The notes beneath the pieces are model-generated. The model ran no database searches. It saw nothing but the letters and a program-made list of their open reading frames with translations, and was not told where the DNA came from. A stretch of DNA of 64,000 bases, from the NCBI RefSeq assembly GCF_009646115.1, contig NZ_CP045720.1:2852001-2916000 (forward strand), in the 5' to 3' direction. The position numbers and the translations under genes are program-made. Source of the DNA: Pantoea eucalypti. GTDB taxonomy: Bacteria > Pseudomonadota > Gammaproteobacteria > Enterobacterales > Enterobacteriaceae. Shown here piece by piece: positions 36,481 to 46,615 of the stretch (the first letter of the stretch is position 1; every line of letters starts with the position of its first letter).

Positions 36481-38295
36481 ATGAGTAAGGTAAAACGTAA
36501 GATTGAAGACCACGGTGTCATTGGCGATTTGCGCACCTGTGCGCTGATCGCCAATGACGGCACCATTGATTATCTTTGCTGGCCTGAACTCGACAGCCCG
36601 TCGGTCTTTGCCGCCCTGCTCGATAGCGATGACGCCGGACTTTTCTCTCTGGCTCCTGACTGGCCCAATGCACGACGTCAGCAACTCTACCTGCCCGACA
36701 CCAACATCCTGCAGACCCGCTGGCTGGATGATGAAGGCGTGGCAGAAATCACCGACTACATGCCGATTTGTGATGACAGGGATAAGATGCCGCGCCTGAT
36801 CCGTCGGCTCAAAATGGTCCGCGGCAGTGCCACCTTTCAGATGCGCTGTTCGCCCCGCCACGACTATGCCCGGGCGCAGACCCGTGCAGAAGCGCATAAT
36901 GGCTGTATCGACTTTCATGCTGAGGGCCAGCCGTCGCTGCGCCTTGCAGCCTCGGTGGTGATGACGCTGGAGGATGAGAGTGCGACAGCCCACTTCACGT
37001 TACAGCCCGGCGAATATGCGCAGTTCGAATTTGGCAGCGTGGATGATGCGCATATCGAAGCGCTGGCCACTGAACACTGCTTTGAAGAGACACTGAATTA
37101 CTGGCGACACTGGAGCAGCCACAGCACCTATCAGGGACGCTGGCGTGAAATGGTGCAGCGTTCGGCGCTGGTCCTGAAGCTCCTGACTTCGTATCAGCAC
37201 GGCTCCATTGCGGCGGCGGCAACGTTTGGTCTGCCTGAAGAACTGGGTGGCGAACGCAACTGGGACTATCGCGCCTCCTGGATCCGCGACGCGTCCTTCA
37301 GCATGTATGCGCTGATGCGGCTGGGTTATATCGATGAAGCTAAACACTTTACTCACTGGGTGGGTCGCTGCGTTGAAAACAGCCATCATGATGAAATGCG
37401 CCTGCAGGTGATGTACCGTCTCGACAGCGGCACTGAGTTGCATGAGATGGAATTACTGAATCTCTCCGGCTATGCCGACTCCCGACCGGTGCGCATCGGC
37501 AATGATGCCTGGCAGCAGACGCAACTCGATATCTATGGCGAACTGATGGATGCGGTCTATCTGGCCAACAAATATGGCGAGGCGATCTCTCAGCGCGGCT
37601 GGCAACATGTGGTCAAAATGATCGACTGGCTAAGCGAGAACTGGGATCAGCCCGATGCCGGTATCTGGGAGATGCGCGGCGAACCGGAGCATTTCCTGCA
37701 TTCACGTCTGATGTGCTGGGTAGCGATGGATCGTGCGCTGCGTCTCGGCATGAAGCGATCCCTGCCGATGCCTTACGAGCGCTGGGATCGGGCACGCCGT
37801 GAGATCCGCGAAGATATCTGGGCGAACTTCTGGAACAGCGAACGCGGTCACTTCTCTTCGACCCGGCATGGCGAATACCTTGACGCCTCCATGCTGCTGA
37901 TGCCGCTGGTACGCTTTGTTGGTGCCACCGATCCGGACTGGATTGCCACACTGGATGCGATCAAAGCCAACCTGGTCAGTGATGGTATGGTGCGGCGTTA
38001 CAATACGCATGAGACGCCCGCCGACGGTCTTAAAGGATCGGAAGGTTCGTTTGGCGCCTGCTCCTTCTGGTATGTCGAATGTCTGGCACGCGCAGGGCGG
38101 ATTCAGGAGGCGCATTTTGAATTCGAGAAGTTGCTGAGCTACGCCAATCCGCTGGGCCTTTATGCCGAGGAGTTTGACAGTCACGGCCATGCGCTGGGGA
38201 ATACACCGCAGGCGCTGACTCATCTGGCGTTGATCAGTGCCGCCTTTTTCCTGAACCGCAAACTCAGTGGCGAACAGACGCAGTGGCAACCTTGA
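36481..38295 (+). CDS. glycoside hydrolase family 15 protein (trehalase/glucoamylase-like)
   Basis: This 604-residue cytosolic protein has the two-part bacterial GH15 layout: an N-terminal beta-sandwich (IGDLRTCALIANDGTIDYLCWPELDSPSVFAALLD) and a C-terminal (alpha/alpha)6 barrel with the conserved GGERNWDYRASWIRDASFSMYAL. The first catalytic acid would be in the GSEGSFGACSFWYVECLARAG region, and NPLGLYAEEFD carries the second. Related proteins act as trehalases or glucoamylases; the substrate here is uncertain. The ATG at 36481 has AGGGAG six bases upstream and is preferred to the ATG at 36475 inside the ribosome site. It appears monocistronic. Confidence 0.85.
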   Translation: MSKVKRKIEDHGVIGDLRTCALIANDGTIDYLCWPELDSPSVFAALLDSDDAGLFSLAPDWPNARRQQLYLPDTNILQTRWLDDEGVAEITDYMPICDDRDKMPRLIRRLKMVRGSATFQMRCSPRHDYARAQTRAEAHNGCIDFHAEGQPSLRLAASVVMTLEDESATAHFTLQPGEYAQFEFGSVDDAHIEALATEHCFEETLNYWRHWSSHSTYQGRWREMVQRSALVLKLLTSYQHGSIAAAATFGLPEELGGERNWDYRASWIRDASFSMYALMRLGYIDEAKHFTHWVGRCVENSHHDEMRLQVMYRLDSGTELHEMELLNLSGYADSRPVRIGNDAWQQTQLDIYGELMDAVYLANKYGEAISQRGWQHVVKMIDWLSENWDQPDAGIWEMRGEPEHFLHSRLMCWVAMDRALRLGMKRSLPMPYERWDRARREIREDIWANFWNSERGHFSSTRHGEYLDASMLLMPLVRFVGATDPDWIATLDAIKANLVSDGMVRRYNTHETPADGLKGSEGSFGACSFWYVECLARAGRIQEAHFEFEKLLSYANPLGLYAEEFDSHGHALGNTPQALTHLALISAAFFLNRKLSGEQTQWQP

Positions 38296-38509
38296 TCGGT
38301 GGTAACCCCGGAAAGCCCCATTTTTACCCTCCTGATTCACGGAAATGCGCTAACATCCGCGCTGAAATTACGTAAAGTATTGCAGGGAGGTTAAAATCCC
38401 GATTCACAACGTCAGTTTAATGAACATATAATGCGCAGCAGGTCACATTGGCCAGCATGAATTCGACACACTGAACAGCCTGAAATATGGCGATAAAGAA
38501 TTGTAAAAT

Positions 38510-39640
38510 ATGAAAATCATTCGCGCTTTCGCTTCAATCGCACTGGCTCTGGCGGCGTTCAGCCAGTCAGCCTTTGCTGTGGTTTACCCGTTGCCGCCGG
38601 CCAACAGCCGTCTGATCGGGGAAAATATCGAAATTACTGTTCCTGAAGACAGCAAACTGCCGCTGGAAGCTTTTGCGGCACAGTACCAGATGGGCCTCAG
38701 CAATATGCTGGAAGCCAATCCGGGCGTTGACGTTTATCTGCCAAAGGCTGGCAGCAAAATGATCATCCCACAGCAGCTGATCCTGCCTGACGCACCGCGT
38801 GAAGGCATTGTGATTAACAGCGCGGAGATGCGTCTTTACTACTACCCGAAGGGCAGCAAAACCGTCGTGGTTCTGCCAATTGGTATCGGTGAACTGGGTA
38901 AAGATACGCCGATCAGTTGGACTACCGCGGTAGAACGTAAGAAAGATGGCCCGACCTGGACGCCAACCAAAGGTATGCATGCGGACTACGCGGCTCGCGG
39001 CGAAACGCTGCCAGCGGTGTTCCCGGCAGGCCCGGATAACCCAATGGGCCTTTACGCGCTTTACATTGGTCGTCTTTATGCGATTCACGGCACCAACGCC
39101 AACTTCGGCATCGGCCTGCGCGTGAGCCATGGCTGTGTGCGTCTGCGTGCTGACGATATCAAATGGCTGTATCAGAATGTGCCGGTTGGCACACGCGTAC
39201 AGTTCGTTGATCAGCCCGTGAAAGCGACGGTAGAGCCGGACGGTTCACGTTATGTGGAAGTGCATAACCCACTGTCGACCACTGAAGAGCAGTTCAACTC
39301 ACGTGAGCTGGTGCCGATTACCCTGACTCAGGCCGTGAGCAAAATTGTGGTTGATGCCAGCGTGAATCAGGATCAGGTTAATGCCGCGATTCAGAGCCGT
39401 ACCGGTATGCCAGTAAAAGTGAATGGTGTGGAAAACAATGTCCAGACTGCGCCTGTTCCGGTACCCGAAAATTCACAGGCTGTTCCTCAGGAAGAGCCAA
39501 TGACGCCGGTAACGCCACAGGGTGCAAGCAGCGATGCTACTCAGCCACAGCAGCCAGCCACTGAGCCAGCTGCACCTGCTGCACCTGCTGCGCCGGTAAC
39601 ACCTGCAGCGCCAGCAGCAGCGGCAAATACCAGCTCGTAA
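38510..39640 (+). CDS. ldtB: L,D-transpeptidase LdtB/YbiS with Ala/Pro-rich C-terminal extension
   Basis: LdtB anchors Braun's lipoprotein to peptidoglycan in the periplasm. The 376-residue precursor has a signal peptide (to AFA, about residue 23), a LysM-like segment ([25 protein letters not shown]) and the YkuD catalytic domain with the active-site S-H-G-C-V-R-L at 206-212 (Cys209). It resembles E. coli YbiS more than ErfK, YcfS or YnhG. It is about 70 residues longer than YbiS (306): after residue 310 a low-complexity tail rich in Pro, Ala, Gln and Thr runs to the end ([20 protein letters not shown]). The tail may be a wall-spanning spacer (inference). A terminator follows. Confidence 0.92.
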   Translation: MKIIRAFASIALALAAFSQSAFAVVYPLPPANSRLIGENIEITVPEDSKLPLEAFAAQYQMGLSNMLEANPGVDVYLPKAGSKMIIPQQLILPDAPREGIVINSAEMRLYYYPKGSKTVVVLPIGIGELGKDTPISWTTAVERKKDGPTWTPTKGMHADYAARGETLPAVFPAGPDNPMGLYALYIGRLYAIHGTNANFGIGLRVSHGCVRLRADDIKWLYQNVPVGTRVQFVDQPVKATVEPDGSRYVEVHNPLSTTEEQFNSRELVPITLTQAVSKIVVDASVNQDQVNAAIQSRTGMPVKVNGVENNVQTAPVPVPENSQAVPQEEPMTPVTPQGASSDATQPQQPATEPAAPAAPAAPVTPAAPAAAANTSS

Positions 39641-39658
39641 CTGTCACTCTGCCCTCAG

Positions 39659-39686
39659 AAGCCAGCGCCTGTCGCTGGCTTTTTTA
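39659..39686 (+). terminator. intrinsic terminator after ldtB
   Basis: AAGCCAGCG and CGCTGGCTT pair around a five-base loop, with six T in a row at the right edge. It lies 18 bases after the ldtB stop. Confidence 0.9.
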
Positions 39687-39827
39687 TTGCCTGCATAAAG
39701 GCAAATTGACGAATATTTCTCCTCTCCTTCCCCACGTGACCATCATTAATCTGTCATATAAAGCGCGTATCACACTCCGTTAACCCGATGCATATCAGCA
39801 TCCGGCATCAGCCATATGAGGTACACC

Positions 39828-41429
39828 ATGAGCGAAAACAGTCTCTCCTCCTCATCAGCCCAGGGACGGCCCGATTTCAACGGCAAGGGCAGTCGCTTCA
39901 GCAAGCCGCTATTTTTTATTCTGCTGGTCGCCGGACTGGCCTTCGCCGGACTCAACCTGGTCAATGACGTCGAACAGACCAATATGCCGGTCACCAGCTA
40001 TCTGCCGTTCTTTCTGCTGGGACTGGCGTTGCTGATTGCGCTCGGCTTTGAGTTCGTCAACGGTTTCCACGATACCGCCAATGCAGTTGCTACAGTGATT
40101 TACACACACTCGCTCACGCCCGGCGTCGCGGTGGTCTGGTCCGGTTTCTGTAACTTTATGGGCGTGCTGCTCTCCAGCGGCGTGGTTGCATTTGGCATTA
40201 TCTCGCTGCTGCCGGTCGAGCTGATCCTGCAGGCCAGCAGCGGCAACGGCTTCGCCATGGTCTATGCGTTGCTTTTCTCCGCCATTATCTGGAATCTCGG
40301 CACCTGGTATTTCGGCCTGCCGTCGTCGTCGTCGCATACCCTGATTGGCTCGATTATTGGCGTCGGGGTTGCCAACGCCATGCTGCACGGGCGCAGCGGT
40401 GTGAGCGGCGTAGACTGGGATCAGGCGCTGAAGGTGGGCTACGCTCTGCTACTGTCACCGGTGGTCGGCTTTGTCTGCGCCGGGCTGTTGCTCTGGGTAA
40501 TGAAGATCTTTATCCGCAATCGGCAGCTTTATCAGGCGCCAAAAAGCGATCAACCGCCACCGGTCTGGATTCGTGGCCTGCTAATCCTGACCTGTACCGG
40601 CGTCTCATTTGCGCACGGCTCCAACGATGGGCAGAAAGGGATGGGGCTGATTATGCTGATCCTGGTCGGTACCATGCCGATCGCCTACGCCCTCAACCGA
40701 TCGCTGCCTGCCGATCAGATCCCACGCGTAGCCGCGCTGACTGAAGTGACCGCGCATCAGCTGTTGCAGCTGCAACCGGCGACGGCGAACCCGCCGGCGG
40801 CCCGCGACGTGCTGACCGGCTTTGTCGGCAGTAACCAGATGAATGCCGATGTGTTGCCGGCGCTGGCGAGGACGCTGAACGAGGTAGGCGATCAAATTCG
40901 CCGTTACGGCTCCATGGACAATATTCCTGCTCAGGCGGTGACCAACACCCGCAACCAGATGTATCTGGCCTCAGAGTCGATTAAGCATCTGCAAAACACG
41001 AAAGTTGCAATGCCGCAGGAGACGGAACGCAACCTTAAGGCGGTGAAAGCGGAACTCGACAGCGCCACCCGCTTTATCCCGATGTGGGTGAAAGTGGTGG
41101 TGGCGATTGCGCTGGGTCTGGGCACGATGGTGGGCTGGCGCAGAATTGTGGTGACAGTGGGAGAAAGGATAGGTAAAACGCACCTGAGCTATGCGCAGGG
41201 TGCCAGCGCCGAACTGGTGGCGATGATGACGATAGGCGCAGCGGATGGCTTTGGCCTGCCGGTGTCGACTACACATGTGCTGTCGTCTGGCGTGGCAGGC
41301 ACCATGGCGGCCAACCGCTCAGGTCTGCAGTTTTCAACCCTGCGTAATCTGGCTGTCGCCTGGATATTAACACTGCCGGTTTCTATTCTGCTTTCCGCCC
41401 TGCTCTACTGGCTGTTTACCCATTTCTGA
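39828..41429 (+). CDS. Pit-family inorganic phosphate transporter
   Basis: This inner-membrane Pi:H+ symporter of the PiT family has 533 residues, with about ten to twelve helices split by a long cytosolic loop (about residues 295-410). The two PiT signature repeats are clear: NGFHDTANAVATVIYTHSL near residue 75 and GVSFAHGSNDGQKGMGL near residue 260, with later GLPSSSSHTLIGSIIG and GLPVSTTHVLSSGVAG. The ATG at 39828 follows GAGG by six bases; an in-frame ATG at 39816 lies within that site. It is longer and more distant from E. coli PitA/PitB than the other genes here are from their orthologues. It carries phosphate and probably metal-phosphate complexes. Confidence 0.9.
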   Translation: MSENSLSSSSAQGRPDFNGKGSRFSKPLFFILLVAGLAFAGLNLVNDVEQTNMPVTSYLPFFLLGLALLIALGFEFVNGFHDTANAVATVIYTHSLTPGVAVVWSGFCNFMGVLLSSGVVAFGIISLLPVELILQASSGNGFAMVYALLFSAIIWNLGTWYFGLPSSSSHTLIGSIIGVGVANAMLHGRSGVSGVDWDQALKVGYALLLSPVVGFVCAGLLLWVMKIFIRNRQLYQAPKSDQPPPVWIRGLLILTCTGVSFAHGSNDGQKGMGLIMLILVGTMPIAYALNRSLPADQIPRVAALTEVTAHQLLQLQPATANPPAARDVLTGFVGSNQMNADVLPALARTLNEVGDQIRRYGSMDNIPAQAVTNTRNQMYLASESIKHLQNTKVAMPQETERNLKAVKAELDSATRFIPMWVKVVVAIALGLGTMVGWRRIVVTVGERIGKTHLSYAQGASAELVAMMTIGAADGFGLPVSTTHVLSSGVAGTMAANRSGLQFSTLRNLAVAWILTLPVSILLSALLYWLFTHF

Positions 41430-41438
41430 TGCATCTCT

Positions 41439-41465
41439 GGCTCACCACCAGTCAGGGGGTGAGCC
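41439..41465. terminator. hairpin between convergent pit and MFS genes
   Basis: The perfect arms GGCTCACC and GGTGAGCC with an 11-base loop sit in the 50-base space between two convergent stop codons. There is no T-tract, but the position suggests a shared transcription end. Confidence 0.5.
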
Positions 41466-41479
41466 AATGCTGACCATAA

Positions 41480-42667
41480 TCAGGCGCTGAGCCGTTGTTG
41501 CCCATAGAGTCGCAGCGTAATCAGTAATGCGCCCAGCACCATCATCGCAGCAGCCAGATAAACCGACTGCATTCCCCAGTGTCCGATAAACAGTCCCGCC
41601 ACCGGGCCGGTTAAACCCAGCCCAAGATCGAGGAAAGCGGAATAGGTTCCCAGCGCCGAGCCCTGATCCTGACGCTCAACCCTTTTTACCGCCTCAACAC
41701 CCAGCGCCGGAAAGACCAGCGAAAAACCGCTGCCGGTCAGGAATGCGCCCACGCCCACCAGCCAGGCGCTATCCGCCTGCCAGATAATCAGCAGTCCCAG
41801 ACACTCCAGCAGAAAAGAGAATAGCGACACACGCAATCCACCAAAGCGGGTAATAAAGCGACCAAACCCCAGCCGCACCAGCACAAAACCCAGGCTGAAC
41901 AGCGTTAGCGCATAGGCTGCGCCCTGCCAGTCACGACTGGCAAAATAGAGGGTAATAAAGGTCGCGATGACGCCAAAACCGATCGTGCCGAAGCCCAGCG
42001 CCAGACCATAAAGCCAGACGCGGGAGAAGACGCGGTGAAACGGAATGCGCTCGCCGACGCTGACGGTGACCGACGGTTTGCGGCTGGCCATCAGATAACC
42101 GGCGACGCCCATCAGCGCAATCAGTCCGGCAAATCCACTCATGCCAAATTGATTGTTGAGCAGCACGCCCAGCGGTGCACCCACAGCCATCGCCAGATAC
42201 GTGGCGACACCGTTCCAGGAGATGACGCGCGCGGTCTGCAACGGCCCGACGATATTCATGCCCCACAGCGTAGAGCCCGTGCTGCTGAAGCTTTCGCCTA
42301 CCCCGAGAAACAGTCGCCCGATAGCCAGCAGCGCCAGACTCAGCCACGGCCAGCTGCTCAGCATTGCGGCCACGATAGTCAGCACCCCGCTCATGCCGCA
42401 GCAGAGCAGTCCCAGCATCACCACCCGTTTTGGCCCCAGCCGATCGGCCAGACGGCCCGACTGCGGACGACTGAGCAGCGTCGCAAAATATTGAATGCTG
42501 ATAATCAGTCCGGCAATAAAGGAGCTGAAGCCAAGATGATTTTTGACAAAGCCCGGCAGTACGGCCAGCGGCAGTCCGACGGAGAGATAACAGAAGAAAG
42601 TGAAGATAATAACGGAGAGGATTCGTTTGTTGAGCTGGCTGTTGCTCAGTACAGCGGTGTCAGACAT
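41480..42667 (-). CDS. YhhS-like MFS transporter
   Basis: This 395-residue, twelve-helix MFS protein of the YhhS/YfcJ group (UPF0226) is closest to E. coli YhhS by eye (NKRILSVIIFTFFCYLSVGLPLAVLPGFV; FFAGLIISIQYFATLLSRPQSGR-like segments; STLWGMNIVGPLQTARVISWNG; SLVFPALGVEAVKRV). YhhS-type proteins are putative exporters; overexpression of some relatives changes glyphosate or arabinose efflux (family knowledge, substrate not settled). The motif A equivalent is GRLADRLGPKRVV. It is convergent with the pit gene and upstream of nothing on its strand, so probably monocistronic. Confidence 0.85.
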   Translation of the reverse strand: MSDTAVLSNSQLNKRILSVIIFTFFCYLSVGLPLAVLPGFVKNHLGFSSFIAGLIISIQYFATLLSRPQSGRLADRLGPKRVVMLGLLCCGMSGVLTIVAAMLSSWPWLSLALLAIGRLFLGVGESFSSTGSTLWGMNIVGPLQTARVISWNGVATYLAMAVGAPLGVLLNNQFGMSGFAGLIALMGVAGYLMASRKPSVTVSVGERIPFHRVFSRVWLYGLALGFGTIGFGVIATFITLYFASRDWQGAAYALTLFSLGFVLVRLGFGRFITRFGGLRVSLFSFLLECLGLLIIWQADSAWLVGVGAFLTGSGFSLVFPALGVEAVKRVERQDQGSALGTYSAFLDLGLGLTGPVAGLFIGHWGMQSVYLAAAMMVLGALLITLRLYGQQRLSA

Positions 42668-42737
42668 AGCAGGCTAGTGGTATAGGAAATTTTGCCCACT
42701 ATACCGTCAGGTCGCGAAGGGGTCGCCTGGTTTTTTA

Positions 42738-43688
42738 TCACAAACCATGAACAATCGCGTGACGATCGATTGCCTGCGCAATATCGCCCGAGTTTTTTAA
42801 CGCGCGGATTTCACTGAATAAGCCATCGGCTTCGCCATAGGCTTTGCGCAGATAACCCAGCCACTGTTTGATACGCGCCACGTGATAGAGGCCGGTATCG
42901 CCCTGCTTCTCCAGCCGGCTGTACTTCTGCAGTAACCGCACCACATCCGTCCAGGCCATCGGTGGTTCGTTGTATTTCACCACCCGGCTCAGGTTGGGGA
43001 TGTTCAGTGCACCACGGCCAATCATTACCGCACTGCAGCCCGTCACTGCCATACAATTTTGCGCGCTTTGCCAGTCCCAGATCTCGCCGTTGGCAATCAC
43101 CGGAATGCGCAGCCGCTGACGAATCTCGCCAATTGCCTGCCAGTTGATCGCCTCTGCGCGATAGCCTTCTTCTTTGGTCCGCCCATGCACCGTCAGCTCG
43201 CTGGCTCCCGCCTGCTGAACCGCATCGGCAATCTCCAGACTGCGGGCACTGGAATCCCAGCCGAGCCGCACTTTTACCGTTACCGGTAAATCCGCAGGGA
43301 CGGCTTCACGCATCGCTTTCGCGCCGCGATAAATCAGATCGGGATCTTTAAGAAGGGTCGCGCCGCCTCCGCTGCCGTTGACCAGTTTAGAGGGACAACC
43401 ACAGTTGAGATCAACACCCCAGGAACCCAGCTCCACCGCGCGTGCGGCGTTCTCGGCTAACCATTCGGGATGCTGCCCCAGCAGCTGCATACGCACCCGC
43501 GTGCCTGAAGGCGTGCGGCTGGCGTTATGCAGTTCGGGGCAGAGACGGTAGAAAGATTTTACCGGCAGCAGTTGATCGACCACGCGCAAAAACTCAGTGA
43601 TGCAGAGATCGTAGTCGTTCACTTCCGATAACAGCTGGCGCACCAGTGAATCCAGCACGCCCTCCATCGGCGCCAGTAAAACCCTCAT
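42738..43688 (-). CDS. dusC: tRNA-dihydrouridine(16) synthase DusC
   Basis: DusC reduces uridine 16 in the tRNA D-loop to dihydrouridine with FMN and NADPH. The 316-residue product (E. coli 315) carries the Dus signatures: APMEGVLD at the N-terminus, the catalytic-Cys motif [31 protein letters not shown] in pieces (Cys near residue 98), [16 protein letters not shown] and [10 protein letters not shown]. It starts two bases after the rhlE stop and is therefore co-transcribed with the helicase gene. In E. coli the dusC gene (yohI) is elsewhere, so this pairing is a rearrangement. Confidence 0.95.
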   Translation of the reverse strand: MRVLLAPMEGVLDSLVRQLLSEVNDYDLCITEFLRVVDQLLPVKSFYRLCPELHNASRTPSGTRVRMQLLGQHPEWLAENAARAVELGSWGVDLNCGCPSKLVNGSGGGATLLKDPDLIYRGAKAMREAVPADLPVTVKVRLGWDSSARSLEIADAVQQAGASELTVHGRTKEEGYRAEAINWQAIGEIRQRLRIPVIANGEIWDWQSAQNCMAVTGCSAVMIGRGALNIPNLSRVVKYNEPPMAWTDVVRLLQKYSRLEKQGDTGLYHVARIKQWLGYLRKAYGEADGLFSEIRALKNSGDIAQAIDRHAIVHGL

Positions 43689-43690
43689 AC

Positions 43691-45064
43691 TCAGACGTTA
43701 CCGGTACGCTTCGCGGCTGCCGGACGACGTGGACGCGACGCGGGCTTATCGCCCTGAGGCGCGGCCTGGCTCTGACGACGCGCCTGAGGACGCTTGTCGC
43801 CGGATGAAGATGAACGCGATGCGCCTGCACCCTGTCCGCCCTGACCACGACCCCGGCCGCCGCCACCTGCACCGCCGCGAGACTGCTGCTGACGACCATT
43901 AATGATCGGCTCCGCTTTGATGCTCGGATCGGGTTCATAACCTTCAACGGCCAGACGCGGGATTTCACGCTTCAGCAGACGCTCAATATCACGCAGCAGT
44001 TTATGCTCATCGACGCAGACCAGCGACAGTGCGACACCGGTCGCGGCTGCACGACCTGTACGGCCAATACGGTGAACATAATCTTCGGCGACGTTAGGCA
44101 GCTCGTAGTTCACGACGTGTGGCAGCTCTTCAATATCCAGGCCACGGGCCGCGATATCGGTCGCAACCAGCACGCGAATACCGCCTGACTTAAAGTCGGC
44201 CAGCGCACGGGTACGTGCACCCTGGCTCTTGTTGCCATGAATGGCTGCAGCGCTGATGCCATCTTTGCCCAGTTGCTCGGCAAGGTGGTTCGCACCGTGT
44301 TTGGTACGGGTGAAGACCAGCACCTGCTGCCAGTTACCTTCGCCAATCAGCTGCGACAACAGTTCACGCTTGCGCTTCTTATCAACGAAAGCCACCTGCT
44401 GCGCAACCTGCTCAGAGGCGGTATTGCGGCGAGCCACTTCAATCATTTCCGGATTGGTCAGCAGTTTCTCAGCCAGACCTTTAATCTCATCAGAGAAGGT
44501 GGCAGAGAACAGCAGGTTCTGACGTTTCGCCGGCAGGCGCGCCAGCACACGACGGATATCATGGATAAAGCCCATATCCAGCATGCGGTCCGCTTCATCC
44601 AGCACCAGAACTTCGACCTGTGACAGGTCAACGGCATTCTGTTGCGCCAGATCCAGCAGGCGGCCTGGTGTTGCGACCAGAATATCAACGCCGCCACGCA
44701 GCTTGACCATCTGGGGATTGATGCTGACACCACCAAACACCACCATCGAACGCAGCGAAAGATACTTGCTGTAGTCGCTGACGTTTTCACCGACCTGCGC
44801 CGCGAGTTCACGGGTTGGGGTCAGGATCAGGGCGCGCACCGGGCGACGACCGCGGATTGGCGTGGCAGTGGCAGAGAGTTTCTGTAACAGCGGTAAAGTA
44901 AAGCCGGCCGTTTTGCCGGTGCCGGTCTGGGCACTCGCCAGCAGATCGCGGCCAGCCAGCACCACAGGAATTGCCTGGCGCTGGATAGGTGTAGGTTCGC
45001 TGTAGCCTTGTTCGGCGACCGCGCGCAAAATATCGGCACTCAGGCCGAGAGAGTCAAAAGACAT
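43691..45064 (-). CDS. rhlE: ATP-dependent RNA helicase RhlE (DEAD-box)
   Basis: RhlE is a cytosolic DEAD-box helicase that remodels RNA and assists ribosome maturation. The 457-residue product (E. coli 454) has the Q motif ([14 protein letters not shown]), Walker A AQTGTGKT at 45-52, [22 protein letters not shown], the SAT motif [10 protein letters not shown], and [17 protein letters not shown] plus HRIGRTGRA in the second RecA domain. The last 70 residues form an Arg/Gly/Gln/Ala-rich tail ([19 protein letters not shown]), an RNA-binding extension typical of RhlE. It is the first gene of the rhlE-dusC unit. Confidence 0.96.
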   Translation of the reverse strand: MSFDSLGLSADILRAVAEQGYSEPTPIQRQAIPVVLAGRDLLASAQTGTGKTAGFTLPLLQKLSATATPIRGRRPVRALILTPTRELAAQVGENVSDYSKYLSLRSMVVFGGVSINPQMVKLRGGVDILVATPGRLLDLAQQNAVDLSQVEVLVLDEADRMLDMGFIHDIRRVLARLPAKRQNLLFSATFSDEIKGLAEKLLTNPEMIEVARRNTASEQVAQQVAFVDKKRKRELLSQLIGEGNWQQVLVFTRTKHGANHLAEQLGKDGISAAAIHGNKSQGARTRALADFKSGGIRVLVATDIAARGLDIEELPHVVNYELPNVAEDYVHRIGRTGRAAATGVALSLVCVDEHKLLRDIERLLKREIPRLAVEGYEPDPSIKAEPIINGRQQQSRGGAGGGGRGRGQGGQGAGASRSSSSGDKRPQARRQSQAAPQGDKPASRPRRPAAAKRTGNV

Positions 45065-45254
45065 TACGTGATTTACTCCGGTCCGCTCTGGCCGTGATTC
45101 ACGGTGTAGTTTTCAGAGGGATAATGACGCCAGCTGGGGCTGACGCGTGAAAAGGGCACAAACTACGATGCGTAAGCGAGCGAGTGTATCAGCTTTATAG
45201 ACAGTGTGCGAGATAGCTCACATTTACTGACACAACTTAACCGCCTGAAAACAG

Positions 45255-45278
45255 GAAGGCCACCTTCCGGTGGCCTTC
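45255..45278 (-). terminator. terminator after ybhQ
   Basis: GAAGGCCACC and GGTGGCCTTC form a perfect ten-base stem with a four-base loop, starting three bases after the ybhQ stop. On the minus strand CTGTTTTC follows, a moderate T-tract. Confidence 0.78.
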
Positions 45279-45281
45279 AAC

Positions 45282-45674
45282 TTAACTACGTTTGTTTTCG
45301 ATTCGCCGCGGCGGCTCTTTCGCCAGCAGCGAGACCAGCGCCGGACCCAGCAACATCACTACGCCGAGACAGGCCAGCAGCAGATTGTTGTGGTAAATTC
45401 GCGACACCAGGAACAGTGTCATCATGGCAGCGCCAAAGTAGTAAGTGGTGGTCGCTTCTTCAAGATAATCGCCGAGAGTACGTAAACGTGGGATGCGCTG
45501 TGTTACCAGCATGGCAACAAAAACCAGTGCATACATCGCCACCAGCGTACTGCAGACATCAACCAGAGCCTTGTGCTTCCAGCCCCAGATCAGCGCAGCG
45601 ATCACCAGTAAATGCATAGCAATATGCAATAACGTTTGACCCGTGATGATTTGAATACGATTAGACCATTTCAT
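45282..45674 (-). CDS. ybhQ: inner-membrane protein YbhQ
   Basis: YbhQ is a 130-residue membrane protein with four hydrophobic segments, homologous to E. coli YbhQ (136): MKWSNRIQIITGQTLLHIAMHLLVIAALIWGWKHKALVDV at the start, the LEEATTTYYFGAAM motif in the centre and GPALVSLLAKEPP near the end. No biochemical function is known. It is separated from ybhP by a divergent spacer, the same arrangement as in E. coli. Confidence 0.9.
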   Translation of the reverse strand: MKWSNRIQIITGQTLLHIAMHLLVIAALIWGWKHKALVDVCSTLVAMYALVFVAMLVTQRIPRLRTLGDYLEEATTTYYFGAAMMTLFLVSRIYHNNLLLACLGVVMLLGPALVSLLAKEPPRRIENKRS

Positions 45675-45853
45675 TCAGTTCTCCTGGCAGACCCAACAGG
45701 TCGCCCAAGTGCTACCGGCAGAAGCCGGAAACGATTTCCTCAATGTAAAACAATTTTCGGATAACGCCCTAATTATTGCCCTCTTTCACCACCCATTTGT
45801 GACAAAGACTACACTTTGATTCTGATGATGATGAAAAGGAGTGCGTCGCGAGT

Positions 45854-46615
45854 ATGCCACAAAACACGCAAGGATTTTCAATAAAAGTCCTGACGATCAA
45901 TACACACAAGGGTTTCGCCCCGTTTAATCGCCGATTCATCCTGCCCGAATTACGCGACGCCGTTCGCGCAACAGAGGCGGATGTGGTCTTTCTCCAGGAG
46001 GTAATGGGCACGCATGCTATTCATGCCCTTAATCATGAGGCGTGGCCCGATTCTCCGCATTATGAGTTTCTGGCCGACACCATATGGAACGATTTCGCCT
46101 ATGGGCGAAATGCGGTCTATCCGGAGGGACATCATGGCAATGCGGTGCTGTCACGCTTCCCGATCACCGAATATGAAAACCGGGATATCTCGGTGGCAGG
46201 CAGTGAAAATCGCGGCATGCTGCATTGCCAGATTGCCCTGCCTGAACCGCACGGCACGCTGCATGTCATCTGCGTACATCTGGGTCTGAAAGAGGCGCAT
46301 CGTCACGCGCAGATGAAGAAAATATGTGAAATGGTTAACTCGCTGCCGCGCGACGCACCGGTCGTCGTGGCGGGTGATTTCAACGACTGGCAGCGACGCG
46401 CTAACTCAATTTTAAAACAGGGTGCGGGTTTGAAAGAGGTATTCAGCATGAAAACCGGACGCCCGGCGCGGACCTTTCCGGCACGCTTCCCGATCCTGCG
46501 ACTTGACCGCATCTATGTGCGCAACGCCACGGTCAGTCATCCGTGGGCGCTGCCACGTAAACCCTGGTCACATCTGTCGGACCATGCACCGCTGGCCGTG
46601 GAGATCCACCTATGA
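45854..46615 (+). CDS. ybhP: YbhP, endonuclease/exonuclease/phosphatase-family protein
   Basis: The 253-residue product (E. coli 253) has the EEP phosphodiesterase fold. The catalytic motifs are present: the start LTINTHKGF, the metal-binding Glu in [18 protein letters not shown], the [12 protein letters not shown] motif and the terminal [10 protein letters not shown] with its catalytic His. EEP members cleave nucleic acids or lipid headgroups; the target of YbhP is not established. Its stop overlaps the clsB start by four bases, which ties it to cardiolipin synthesis. It heads the ybhP-clsB-ybhN operon. Confidence 0.93.
   Translation: MPQNTQGFSIKVLTINTHKGFAPFNRRFILPELRDAVRATEADVVFLQEVMGTHAIHALNHEAWPDSPHYEFLADTIWNDFAYGRNAVYPEGHHGNAVLSRFPITEYENRDISVAGSENRGMLHCQIALPEPHGTLHVICVHLGLKEAHRHAQMKKICEMVNSLPRDAPVVVAGDFNDWQRRANSILKQGAGLKEVFSMKTGRPARTFPARFPILRLDRIYVRNATVSHPWALPRKPWSHLSDHAPLAVEIHL

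Noticed and set aside
39751..39768. Possible PHO box (CTGTCATATAA) upstream of the pit gene
   Set aside because: Only one half-site matches; the following 7-mer is not CTGTCA-like, so PhoB control is not supported.
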